A model generated the notes under the pieces. It made no database searches, was not told the origin of the DNA, and saw only the letters and a list, made by a program, of their open reading frames with translations. This document shows, piece by piece, positions 7,650 to 14,070 of a stretch of 21,891 nt of DNA (position 1 is its first letter; every line of letters starts with the position of its first letter). The stretch spans positions 1 to 21,891 of the forward strand of contig JBHENW010000003.1 in the NCBI GenBank assembly GCA_046261875.1. The letters run 5' to 3'. The position numbers were made by a program, and so were the translations under genes. Source of the stretch: JBHENW01 sp046261875. Its GTDB lineage: Bacteria > Acidobacteriota > Thermoanaerobaculia > UBA5066 > Gp7-AA6.

Positions 7650-9083
7650 ATGAGCGAAGCGATCGACGCGCCCCCCGTGTCTCCTCAGAACGCCTCCCGC
7701 GGCTTCTGGAAGGGCGTCCGCGAGGCGATCCGCGGCACGCAACAGGACTACACGGAAGGGCCGATCGGACGGGCGATCTTTCTCCTCGCCGTGCCGATGG
7801 TGCTCGAGATGGTCCTCGAGTCCGTCTTCGCGGTCCTCGACGTCTTCTTCGTCTCGAAGCTCGGCCCGGACGCGGTCGCGGCCGTCGGGATCACGGAATC
7901 CCTCATGACGATCATCTACGCCGTCGCGATCGGCCTCTCCATGGGCGCGACGGCGACCGTGGCGCGCCGGATCGGGGAGAAGAACCGCGAAGCGGCCTCC
8001 ATCGCGGCGGTCCAGATCATCGCGCTCGGGGTGCTCTTCGCCTCGGTGCTCGGGATCGTCGGAGGGATCTTCGCGCCGCAGTTCCTCGAGCTGCTCGGCG
8101 CCTCCCCCGGCGTCGTGGCGATGGGGACCGGATACGCCCGCCTGATGCTCGGCGGCAACGCCACGGTCTTCCTGCTCTACCTCATCAACGCGGTCTTCCG
8201 GGGGGCCGGGGACGCCTCGATCGCCATGCGCGTCCTCTGGATCGGCAGCGCGATCAACATCGTGCTCGATCCGCTGCTGATCTTCGGGATCGGACCCTTC
8301 CCGGAGCTCGGCGTGACGGGCGCCGCGATCGGCAACAACGTCGGGCGCGGCATCGCGGTGCTCATACAGCTCTGGACGTTGGCCCGGGCGAAGGGCGGGC
8401 GAATCGAGATCCGCCGGCGGCACCTGCGGCTGGATCCCCCGGTCATGGGGAGCATCCTGCGCCTCTCGGGGACCGGGATCCTGCAGGTCCTGATCGGCAC
8501 GGCGAGCTGGCTCGGGCTCATACGGATCCTGACGGCGTTCGGAAGCGCGGCGGTCGCCGGCTACACGATCGGGATCCGCATCATCATCTTCGCGCTGCTC
8601 CCCTCCTGGGGGCTCTCCAACGCCGCCGCGACGATGGTCGGGCAGAACCTCGGGGCCGGCAAGCCGGACCGCTCCGAGCGCGCCGTCTGGATCGCGGCGT
8701 TCTACAACTGCCTCTTCCTGGGGTCGGTGGGGCTGATCTTCGTCCTCTTCGCCGGGCCGATCATCGACCTCTTCACGTCGGACCCGGCGGTCCGCGCCTT
8801 CGGCGTCGATTGCCTCCGCATCATCAGCTACGGCTTCGTCTTCTACGCCTACGGGCTCGTTCTGGAGCAGGCGTTCAACGGTGCCGGCGACACCTGGACG
8901 CCGACCTACCTGAACCTCTTCTGCTTCTGGCTCTGGGAGATCCCGCTCGCGTACGTCTTCGCCGTGCGGCTCGGCTGGGGGCCCCGCGGGGTTTTCATCG
9001 CGATCACGATCGCCTTCTCGACGCTCGCGGCGGTCTCCGCCGTCCTCTTCAAGCGCGGCAAGTGGAAAGAGAAGAAGGTCTGA
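7650..9083 (+). CDS. MATE-family multidrug/toxin efflux transporter
   Basis: The 477-residue product is strongly hydrophobic with about twelve membrane segments in two similar halves, as in the MATE (NorM/DinF) family; the length is typical. Each half begins with a MATE-like element: PMVLEMVLESVFAVLDVFFVS in the first, then LGPDAVAAVGI; the second has GSAAVAGYTIGIRI and AAATMVGQNLGAGKPDR. Late in the protein, QAFNGAGDTWTPTYLN is another family hallmark. MATE proteins expel cationic or other toxic compounds using Na+ or H+ gradients; the substrate is unknown here. The N-terminal ~35 residues are hydrophilic and probably cytoplasmic. Ribosome-site strength is modest (GGCGGGA). ppk2 follows after 17 bp, and a TetR regulator after that, so drug-responsive control is plausible but unproven. 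Confidence 0.93.
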   Translation: MSEAIDAPPVSPQNASRGFWKGVREAIRGTQQDYTEGPIGRAIFLLAVPMVLEMVLESVFAVLDVFFVSKLGPDAVAAVGITESLMTIIYAVAIGLSMGATATVARRIGEKNREAASIAAVQIIALGVLFASVLGIVGGIFAPQFLELLGASPGVVAMGTGYARLMLGGNATVFLLYLINAVFRGAGDASIAMRVLWIGSAINIVLDPLLIFGIGPFPELGVTGAAIGNNVGRGIAVLIQLWTLARAKGGRIEIRRRHLRLDPPVMGSILRLSGTGILQVLIGTASWLGLIRILTAFGSAAVAGYTIGIRIIIFALLPSWGLSNAAATMVGQNLGAGKPDRSERAVWIAAFYNCLFLGSVGLIFVLFAGPIIDLFTSDPAVRAFGVDCLRIISYGFVFYAYGLVLEQAFNGAGDTWTPTYLNLFCFWLWEIPLAYVFAVRLGWGPRGVFIAITIAFSTLAAVSAVLFKRGKWKEKKV

Positions 9084-9095
9084 AAAAGGGCCGCC

Positions 9096-9107
9096 GCCGC
9101 ATGCGGC
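9096..9107. repeat. Perfect 12-bp palindrome over the ppk2 start codon
   Basis: GCCGCATGCGGC is a perfect inverted repeat with the ppk2 ATG (9101-9103) at its centre; pairing continues imperfectly over about 9093-9110. In mRNA the start codon would sit in or beside the hairpin loop, which could damp ppk2 translation. No T-run follows, so it is not a terminator. Confidence 0.55.
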
Positions 9108-9991
9108 TGCCGGCCTTCCGCGTTCCGCCCGGCGGCCCTGCGCGCCTGGGGCGCCGCGATCCGGCTTACACGGGCCGTTTCCGGGACGGACGAGCCGCGG
9201 AAGGGAAGATCCGTGAGGACTGCGCGGAGCTCGCACGCCTGCAGGACCGCTTCCTCGCCCAGGAGTCCCGCGCCCTGTTGTTGATCTTCCAGGGCATGGA
9301 CGGGGCCGGCAAGGACGGCACGATCAAGTTCGTCATGTCGAGCGTCGATCCGCAGGGGTGCACGGTCGCCGCGTTCAAGCGGCCCACGCCGGCGCAGCTG
9401 CGCCACGACTACCTCTGGCGTTTCGTCTGCAAGCTGCCCGAGCGAGGAAAGATCGGGATCTTCAACCGCTCGTACTACGAGGAAGTCCTGCGGACGCGCG
9501 TCCATCCGGAGGAGCTCGAGGCGCAGAAGCTACCTCCGGTTCACGGGCGCCGAGCCGGGGCGCTCTGGAAGTGCCGGTTCCGCGAGATCAACCACCTCGA
9601 GGAGCACCTCGCCGACAATGGCACGATCATCCTCAAGTTCTTTCTGCACATCTCGAAGGCGAAACAGAGGGAGCGCCTACTCGAGCGGACGGACCTCGCC
9701 GAGAAGAAGTGGAAGTTCTCGCCGGAGGACCTGAAGGAGCGGCGTCACTGGAACCGGTACATGGACGCCTACGAGGAGGCTCTCGGGGCGACGAGCACGC
9801 GCCGTGCGCCCTGGTACGTGATTCCGGCGGACAACCGATGGTTCAGCGCCCTCGCGGTGGCGGAGATCGTCGTGAGCGTCTTGAAGGATCTCCGGCTGAA
9901 GTACCCGTCGCCCACCGCGGAGGAGAGAAGGGAAATGTCGCGGGCGCGGCGCAAGCTTTTGCAGGAAAGGAAGCCGTCCCGCAGGTCTTGA
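9101..9991 (+). CDS. ppk2: Polyphosphate kinase 2 family nucleotide phosphotransferase
   Basis: The 296-residue protein has the PPK2 P-loop kinase fold. Walker A is GMDGAGKDG (65-73). The Walker-B-containing block is FNRSYYEEVL (121-130). The lid segment runs DLAEKKWKFSPEDLKER (198-213). NRYMDAYEEAL, then APWYVIPADNRW, are the usual C-terminal family blocks. PPK2 enzymes transfer phosphate between polyphosphate and nucleotides in the cytoplasm; the sequence most resembles class III members, which use AMP as well as ADP, but class cannot be settled by eye. The C-terminus is a basic tail (RRKLLQERKPSRRS). The ATG lies 17 bp after the MATE stop with no good Shine-Dalgarno and within a palindrome; no better start is seen. 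The stop codon overlaps the -35 box of the downstream tetR promoter. Confidence 0.93.
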   Translation: MRLPAFRVPPGGPARLGRRDPAYTGRFRDGRAAEGKIREDCAELARLQDRFLAQESRALLLIFQGMDGAGKDGTIKFVMSSVDPQGCTVAAFKRPTPAQLRHDYLWRFVCKLPERGKIGIFNRSYYEEVLRTRVHPEELEAQKLPPVHGRRAGALWKCRFREINHLEEHLADNGTIILKFFLHISKAKQRERLLERTDLAEKKWKFSPEDLKERRHWNRYMDAYEEALGATSTRRAPWYVIPADNRWFSALAVAEIVVSVLKDLRLKYPSPTAEERREMSRARRKLLQERKPSRRS

Positions 9992-10016
9992 CAGATACGA
10001 ACGGTCGTGCTTTTAT
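9988..10016 (+). promoter_or_regulatory. tetR promoter
   Basis: A perfect -35 TTGACA (9988-9993) is followed by a 17-base spacer and TTTTAT (10011-10016, four of six). The -35 overlaps the ppk2 stop codon. This gives the tetR-hydrolase pair its own transcript. Confidence 0.65.
9997..10009 (+). promoter_or_regulatory. Candidate TetR operator (ACGA-ACGG-TCGT dyad)
   Basis: ACGA and TCGT form a short dyad with a four-base centre, exactly between the -35 and -10 of the tetR promoter, where a repressor would block RNA polymerase. The reverse strand (9997-10009) matches 11 of 13 bases of the element at 7581-7593. Autoregulation by the adjacent TetR protein is inferred. Confidence 0.4.
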
Positions 10017-10043
10017 CACCTCGGAAAATGCAGGAATGCACGA

Positions 10044-10652
10044 TTGACCCCTAAAGGCGAGCAGACCCGGGCCGCGATCCTGGACCACGCCGTCGACCTG
10101 GCGACGCAGATCGGTCTCGAGGGTCTCACGATCGGACGTCTCGCGGCGGAGCTCGATCTGTCCAAGAGCGGCCTCTTCGCGCACTTCCGCTCGAAGGAGG
10201 CGCTACAGGTCCAGGTGCTCGAGGCGGCCTCGCAGCGGTTCGTCGAGCAGGTCATCCGGCCCGCCCTGACCGCTCCGCGCGGGGAGCCGCGGCTGCGCTC
10301 CCTCTTCGAGCGGTGGCTCGGCTGGACGCGGACGCATTCGGGCCCCGGAGGCTGTCTCTTCGTCGCGGCGGCGGCCGAGCTCGATGACCGTCCGGGCGTC
10401 GTCCGGGACCGCCTCGTGGCGCTCCAGAAGGAATGGCTCGAAGTCATCGCGAACGTCGCGCGCAGCGGGGTGGCCGACGGGAAGTTTCGAAAGAACCTCG
10501 ACTGCGACCAGCTCGCGCACGACGTCTACTCCGTGATGCTCGGCTATCACCACGCGGCGCGCCTGATGCGCGACCCGCACGCCGCGGCCCGGGCGCGGTC
10601 GGGGTTCCGTTCCGTGCTCCAGGCGGCGCTGCGCCCCCGGCGGGCGGCGTGA
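10044..10652 (+). CDS. TetR/AcrR-family transcriptional regulator
   Basis: The 202-residue protein has the N-terminal TetR helix-turn-helix: TRAAILDHAVDLATQIG, then LTIGRLAAELDLSKSGLFAH and FRSKEAL (about residues 8-54). The rest is an all-helical ligand-binding and dimerisation domain of usual length, with GPGGCLFVAAAAELDDRPG, a signature of one common TetR C-terminal subfamily. Such proteins repress nearby genes until an effector binds. I chose the TTG at 10044 because AGGAA lies seven bases upstream, no ATG fits, and the family block begins only a few residues in. Its strong promoter sits directly upstream. It overlaps the downstream hydrolase by GTGA (10649-10652), so those two are coupled. 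The regulated substrate is unknown; the MATE gene is the most obvious candidate target. Confidence 0.9.
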   Translation: MTPKGEQTRAAILDHAVDLATQIGLEGLTIGRLAAELDLSKSGLFAHFRSKEALQVQVLEAASQRFVEQVIRPALTAPRGEPRLRSLFERWLGWTRTHSGPGGCLFVAAAAELDDRPGVVRDRLVALQKEWLEVIANVARSGVADGKFRKNLDCDQLAHDVYSVMLGYHHAARLMRDPHAAARARSGFRSVLQAALRPRRAA

Positions 10653-11506
10653 GTCCCCCACTCGGGCCGGTGCGGATGGCGCTGAGAGGCCTGGCGGCCT
10701 TGAGCCCGTCGCTGGCCTCTCATGCCGCGGGTGCTCTCTTTCGCCTGCCGCCGCGGCGCGCGAGGGTCGAAGCAGAAGCGCGCGTTCTGGCGAACGCGAC
10801 GCCGGAACGCCTCCGGAGCGCATTCGGCGACTCGGTCGCGACCTGGCGCTGGGGAGGGGGCCCGGCGGTCCTTCTGGTCCATGGCTGGGGAAGCCGCGGC
10901 GGCCGGCTGGCCTGTTACGTCCCCGCGCTTCTGGAGCAGGGTTACTCGGTCGTGACCTTCGATGCCCCGGGCCACGGCGCCTCTTCGGGCCGGCTCTCCT
11001 CGGCCCCGCAGTTCGTGAAGGCGATCGCCGCGGTCGCGGATCGATTCGGCCCCTTCGCCGCCGTGATCGCGCACTCGATGGGCGGCTGCGCCGTCTCGCT
11101 CGCCATGCGCGATGGCGTCCGCGCGGAGCGGGTCGTCTTCATCGCCCCCTCCGCGAACCCCGGCGAGTTCTCGAACCGCTTCGCGCAGGTCCTCGGCCTT
11201 CGCGAAGACGTCATGGACCGGATGCGCCGGCGCTTCGAGCACCGGTTCGGCTATCGCTGGGAAGACTTCGACGTCACGCGGTTCGTGGATCGCTTCCAGT
11301 CGACCCTGCTCGTCATCCACGACCGGGACGATCGCGAGGTCCCGTGGTCCGACGGCGCCGCGATCGCCCGGGCCTGGCCGGGAGCCCGCCTCATCACGAC
11401 GAACGGTCTCGGCCACAAGCGCATCGTGGAAGACCCGGAGGTCGCCGCCAAGGTGCTTGATTTTCTCCGGCCGCAGACGCAGGCCGCCGGCGCCGCCGTC
11501 ATCTGA
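10649..11506 (+). CDS. Alpha/beta hydrolase fold protein
   Basis: The 285-residue product has the full alpha/beta hydrolase motif set: oxyanion-loop HGWGS (78-82), DAPGHGASSG (105-114), nucleophile elbow AHSMGG (Ser143), acid in HDRDDREVP (Asp227 or Asp228), and catalytic His in GLGHKRI (His256). It is probably a soluble cytoplasmic esterase or lipase-like enzyme; the substrate cannot be predicted. The GTG at 10649 overlaps the tetR stop by four bases, giving a translationally coupled pair; an ATG at 10676 is the alternative. The 3' end overlaps by eight bases the convergent gene on the other strand. TetR regulators often control an adjacent hydrolase that acts on the same compounds, so a role in modifying the inducer is possible. 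Confidence 0.88.
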   Translation: MSPPLGPVRMALRGLAALSPSLASHAAGALFRLPPRRARVEAEARVLANATPERLRSAFGDSVATWRWGGGPAVLLVHGWGSRGGRLACYVPALLEQGYSVVTFDAPGHGASSGRLSSAPQFVKAIAAVADRFGPFAAVIAHSMGGCAVSLAMRDGVRAERVVFIAPSANPGEFSNRFAQVLGLREDVMDRMRRRFEHRFGYRWEDFDVTRFVDRFQSTLLVIHDRDDREVPWSDGAAIARAWPGARLITTNGLGHKRIVEDPEVAAKVLDFLRPQTQAAGAAVI

Positions 11507-12599
11507 GCCGCAACTTCGCCATGACCCCGGCATGATCGGATGGCCACAGCCCCGAGGGGGTGCGGTCGCCCGCCTCGTTTCCGACAACGGCCACGGACAC
11601 GACCTCGATGCCCCCGCGCAGAAGGATGAGATCGATGCGCTCGCGCGATGCGGCGAATGGCGTCTGCGCGGTCAGGAGCTCGTCGTGGCAGCATGTGTCG
11701 CCCGTTTCGCCGCTACCCATCTCGTTCCATGAGTCGCGGAAACCGCCCGACAGAAGGTTGAAATAGGCAGCCGAGGTCTCGTCACCCGAGGCGTTTGAGT
11801 TGAAGTCTCCGACCAGGACCACGGGGAGGTGAGTGCTCGCCGGACCGAGAAGCAGCTCGTTGGACTGCAAGAGCCGGACGAGCTCGTTGTCGGCCTCGAG
11901 ATGCGTCGTAATGAAACGGAAACGCTCACCGTGGATCCTGACATCCACGGCGCACCAGCCGCGGCGGACGGTGGCAAATCCCAGGTCGAGGTTGCTCTCG
12001 AAATTTGACCCGTCCACGTTGGAGAGCTTTCCCGCCGGCTGCCGCTCTCCCCTGGCCAGGATGACTTCGCTCTCCGTCAAACGGATGTCCTCGAGCTCCA
12101 GAGGATGCCGCGAACGCACCCGAGGCATCTCGATGTCGAACCCGGTGGAAACCGCGACGACCGCGTAATGCAGGCCCCGATCCAGGAGCGCCTCCTGGAG
12201 CAGGCCGATGAAGTCGTATTCCACGTATGTCGCCGGCGTCGGCGAGGGGCCGAGGCTGTCAGAGGGAAACTGTGAGCGGTAGGTGACGGCTTCCTGAAGA
12301 CCGATCAGATCCGGGCGCGCCCGGTCGATCTCGAGAGCCAAGGCGCGGGCGCGCTCGCGAAAGTCGGTCGCCTGGACCTTCGCCCAGACCTTCGAAACGG
12401 CCGCGGGAACGGCGGAAGGATTTTTCCGCTTGGCGTAGATGACGGGAGCGACCTCGGCGCCCAGGTAGAGGTTCCGGGTCATCACCGTGACCGTTCTCTC
12501 GCGCGCCCGCGGAGACGTTTCGTTCGAGGCCTCCCCGGCCAGCGAGATGTTCGCGACGGCGACAGCGAGTAGAAACAGAATTGGTTTTCGGATCTTCAT
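11499..12599 (-). CDS. Secreted endonuclease/exonuclease/phosphatase-fold protein
   Basis: The 366-residue protein starts with a Sec signal peptide (KIRKPILFLLAVAVANISLA, cleavage near residue 21). The mature part is an EEP (DNase I / sphingomyelinase-like) domain: MTRNLYLG (40-47, Asn43), IGLQEAV (99-105, catalytic Glu103), TTHLEAD (231-237), VGDFNSN (263-269), RIDLILLRGG (321-330) and WPSDHAGV (352-359, catalytic Asp-His). A GDTCCHDE element at 300-307 is typical of one secreted EEP subgroup and could hold a disulfide. The fold hydrolyses phosphodiesters with a divalent metal; whether the target is nucleic acid, phospholipid or another phosphoester is unknown. GGAGG lies six bases before the ATG. 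It follows the FHA-winged-helix gene on the same strand after 98 bp and may be expressed with it. Confidence 0.87.
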   Translation of the reverse strand: MKIRKPILFLLAVAVANISLAGEASNETSPRARERTVTVMTRNLYLGAEVAPVIYAKRKNPSAVPAAVSKVWAKVQATDFRERARALALEIDRARPDLIGLQEAVTYRSQFPSDSLGPSPTPATYVEYDFIGLLQEALLDRGLHYAVVAVSTGFDIEMPRVRSRHPLELEDIRLTESEVILARGERQPAGKLSNVDGSNFESNLDLGFATVRRGWCAVDVRIHGERFRFITTHLEADNELVRLLQSNELLLGPASTHLPVVLVGDFNSNASGDETSAAYFNLLSGGFRDSWNEMGSGETGDTCCHDELLTAQTPFAASRERIDLILLRGGIEVVSVAVVGNEAGDRTPSGLWPSDHAGVMAKLRLR

Positions 12600-12697
12600 G
12601 GCGTTCCTCCGTTAAGAGAAGGGTGGCGCCACGAGGCCGGCGAAGTCTCGAAGAACTCCTGGGGATCTCGTGGGGTTCCGCTGTCCGCAAGCGGCGG

Positions 12698-13354
12698 CTA
12701 GGGCTCTCGGACCGTCTCCGTCGATTCGTCCGACGCCGAGGTGCGGAAGGTCAGAAAGACGGACCCGAGCTTGATCTCGTCGCCGTCGGAAAGACGGGCC
12801 GGTTTCTTGACAGGCTTTCCGCCGAGAAATGTGCCGTTCTTGCTTCCGAGGTCTTCGAGCCGGGATCCCCTGCTCGATACGAGGATTCGGGCGTGGTGCC
12901 GGGAGACGGTCGTGTCGTCGATCTGCACGCCGGTCGCGACGTCGCGCCCCAGCACGTTTTCCCCCTCCGCCAGAGGGATCTCCCTCTTGTCCCAGACGAG
13001 CCAGTGCCGGCGCCCCGCCGGCGAGCGGGCCGGCGCGAGTTGTTCCTCCGCGACCGTCTCGGCGGAGAAGGCGTATCCGAAGGAATAGACCGTGCGGATC
13101 GGACCGGGGTCGTGCGCCTTCTCTCCGATCGCGGCGCGCAGCTCCGCCGCGAGGCCCGCGAGGTTTCCTTCCGTGACGAAAGTCTCCGGCCAGATGCTTT
13201 CGGCCAGCTCGGTTTTCGAAAGGGCGCGGGGGCGCGCCGCGATCAGGAGCTCCAGAAGGCGGAACGCCTTGGGCGAGACGTGGACGGCCTTTCCGCGGCG
13301 AAGGAGCTCACGCGTCTCGGAGTCGAACGTGCAGTCCCCGAATCGAACCCGCAT
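12698..13354 (-). CDS. Winged-helix DNA-binding and FHA domain regulator
   Basis: Residues 1-98 form an OmpR/CadC-type winged helix (trans_reg_C): VRFGDCTFD, VSPKAFRLLELLI, LSKTELAESIWPE, then IRTVYSFGYAF. Residues about 115-205 form an FHA domain: LGRD (135-138), DDTTVSRHHARI (146-157) with the phosphothreonine-binding Ser151, Arg152 and His154, LEDLGSKNGTFLGG (166-179), and DGDEIKLGS. FHA domains bind phosphothreonine peptides. The protein therefore probably reads Ser/Thr-kinase output and acts directly on DNA, with no receiver domain and no membrane segment. GAGGGCGG precedes the ATG. It is divergent from the lipoprotein-receptor-kinase run. This architecture is common in Acidobacteriota. 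The target genes are unknown; the shared divergent region is the nearest candidate. Confidence 0.9.
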   Translation of the reverse strand: MRVRFGDCTFDSETRELLRRGKAVHVSPKAFRLLELLIAARPRALSKTELAESIWPETFVTEGNLAGLAAELRAAIGEKAHDPGPIRTVYSFGYAFSAETVAEEQLAPARSPAGRRHWLVWDKREIPLAEGENVLGRDVATGVQIDDTTVSRHHARILVSSRGSRLEDLGSKNGTFLGGKPVKKPARLSDGDEIKLGSVFLTFRTSASDESTETVREP

Positions 13355-13474
13355 GTTCCGCCCTCATGAGAAGCCGAGAAGAACCCCAGGTGTTTCTGGA
13401 GACTTCGGCTGCCCGATGGAGCGATCGTGATTATCGCGCAGAAGCAGGACGCCGATGCGCGAAAGGGGGCAGCC
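13355..13474. promoter_or_regulatory. Divergent intergenic region between the FHA regulator and the lipoprotein
   Basis: This 120-bp gap separates two divergent transcripts. A -10-like GATTAT on + (13429-13434) overlaps GATAAT on - (13430-13435), so overlapping divergent promoters are possible. No convincing -35 hexamer was found at either. An AAGGGGG ribosome site lies just before 13475. Confidence 0.3.
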
Positions 13475-14011
13475 ATGAAGTGCTCGAATCGACGTTCCCC
13501 GATGTTTCTGCTTTCTCTCGTCCTCGTCTCCGGCCTGCTCGCAGGCGGCTGCGCGACGGTCTTCCGCGGGACCAGGCAGAGCGTCGAGGTCTTCACCGAC
13601 CCTCCGGGCGCCACGGCGATTGCCGGAAACCAGCGGATAACGACACCTGGAACGCTGCGGCTCGCGCGCAAGGAGAAGCTGATCGAAGTCCGAATCGAGA
13701 AGGCCGGATATGAATCCCGGATCGCCACGATCGAGCGGCGCGCGAGCGGCCTCGTCTGGCTCAACATGATCGGGATTCCGGCCGGAGCCCTGGCCGGCGG
13801 AGTGCTCGGCTCGAAGACGGGCAGCGGGTGGCTCGGAAACTCCGACGAAGGAATGGCCTATGGAGGGGCAATCGCTCCGGCCGCGGCTTTCGCGACGGAC
13901 TACCAGACAGGCGCCGCGTACCGTCTCGTGCCGGCGAGGCTCGTCGTGAAGCTGACGCCTTCTCCCGAGAAAACAGTGGAAAGGCTCCTTGCTCCGGCGC
14001 AACGGCGATGA
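13475..14011 (+). CDS. PEGA-like domain lipoprotein
   Basis: The 178-residue product has a lipoprotein signal peptide with lipobox LLAGGC (lipidated Cys26), then CATVFRGTRQ, a start seen in several outer-membrane lipoproteins. A PEGA-like beta domain follows: VEVFTDPPGATAIAGNQRI, then EVRIEKAGYESR (38-83). Residues 98-116 (MIGIPAGALAGGVLGSKTG) are a glycine-zipper-like hydrophobic segment that could insert in or pack against membrane. I chose ATG 13475 over an upstream in-frame codon at 13427 because AAGGGGG precedes it and the signal peptide then starts correctly. Its TGA overlaps a possible receptor ATG at 14008 (ATGA). The role is unknown; an envelope anchoring or peptidoglycan-related job is plausible for this class. 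Confidence 0.8.
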   Translation: MKCSNRRSPMFLLSLVLVSGLLAGGCATVFRGTRQSVEVFTDPPGATAIAGNQRITTPGTLRLARKEKLIEVRIEKAGYESRIATIERRASGLVWLNMIGIPAGALAGGVLGSKTGSGWLGNSDEGMAYGGAIAPAAAFATDYQTGAAYRLVPARLVVKLTPSPEKTVERLLAPAQRR

Positions 14012-14070
14012 GGGCGGGCCTAGAATCGATGCCGCGGCGAGAGCATACGAGCGTTCGCGAGCCGAGCCAG

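Noticed and set aside
5530..7653. 707-codon open frame on + antisense to lhr
   Set aside because: The translation has no domain and lhr on the other strand has every helicase motif; it is a GC-driven shadow frame.
7617..9236. 539-codon open frame on - antisense to the MATE gene
   Set aside because: The translation is charged and Asp/Arg/Glu-rich, the reverse image of a hydrophobic transporter, with no family signature.
12623..12632. Perfect 10-bp palindrome GTGGCGCCAC upstream of the EEP gene
   Set aside because: Short GC palindromes are common by chance at this base composition and no second copy or promoter context was found.
12678..12694. Small hairpin (CCGCT, 7-base loop, AGCGG) just after the FHA regulator stop
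   Set aside because: The five-pair stem has no T-run on the transcribed side, so it is not supported as an intrinsic terminator.
13427..13474. Upstream in-frame start for the lipoprotein
   Set aside because: It would place 16 hydrophilic residues before the signal peptide, while ATG 13475 has a good ribosome site and a correct lipoprotein leader.
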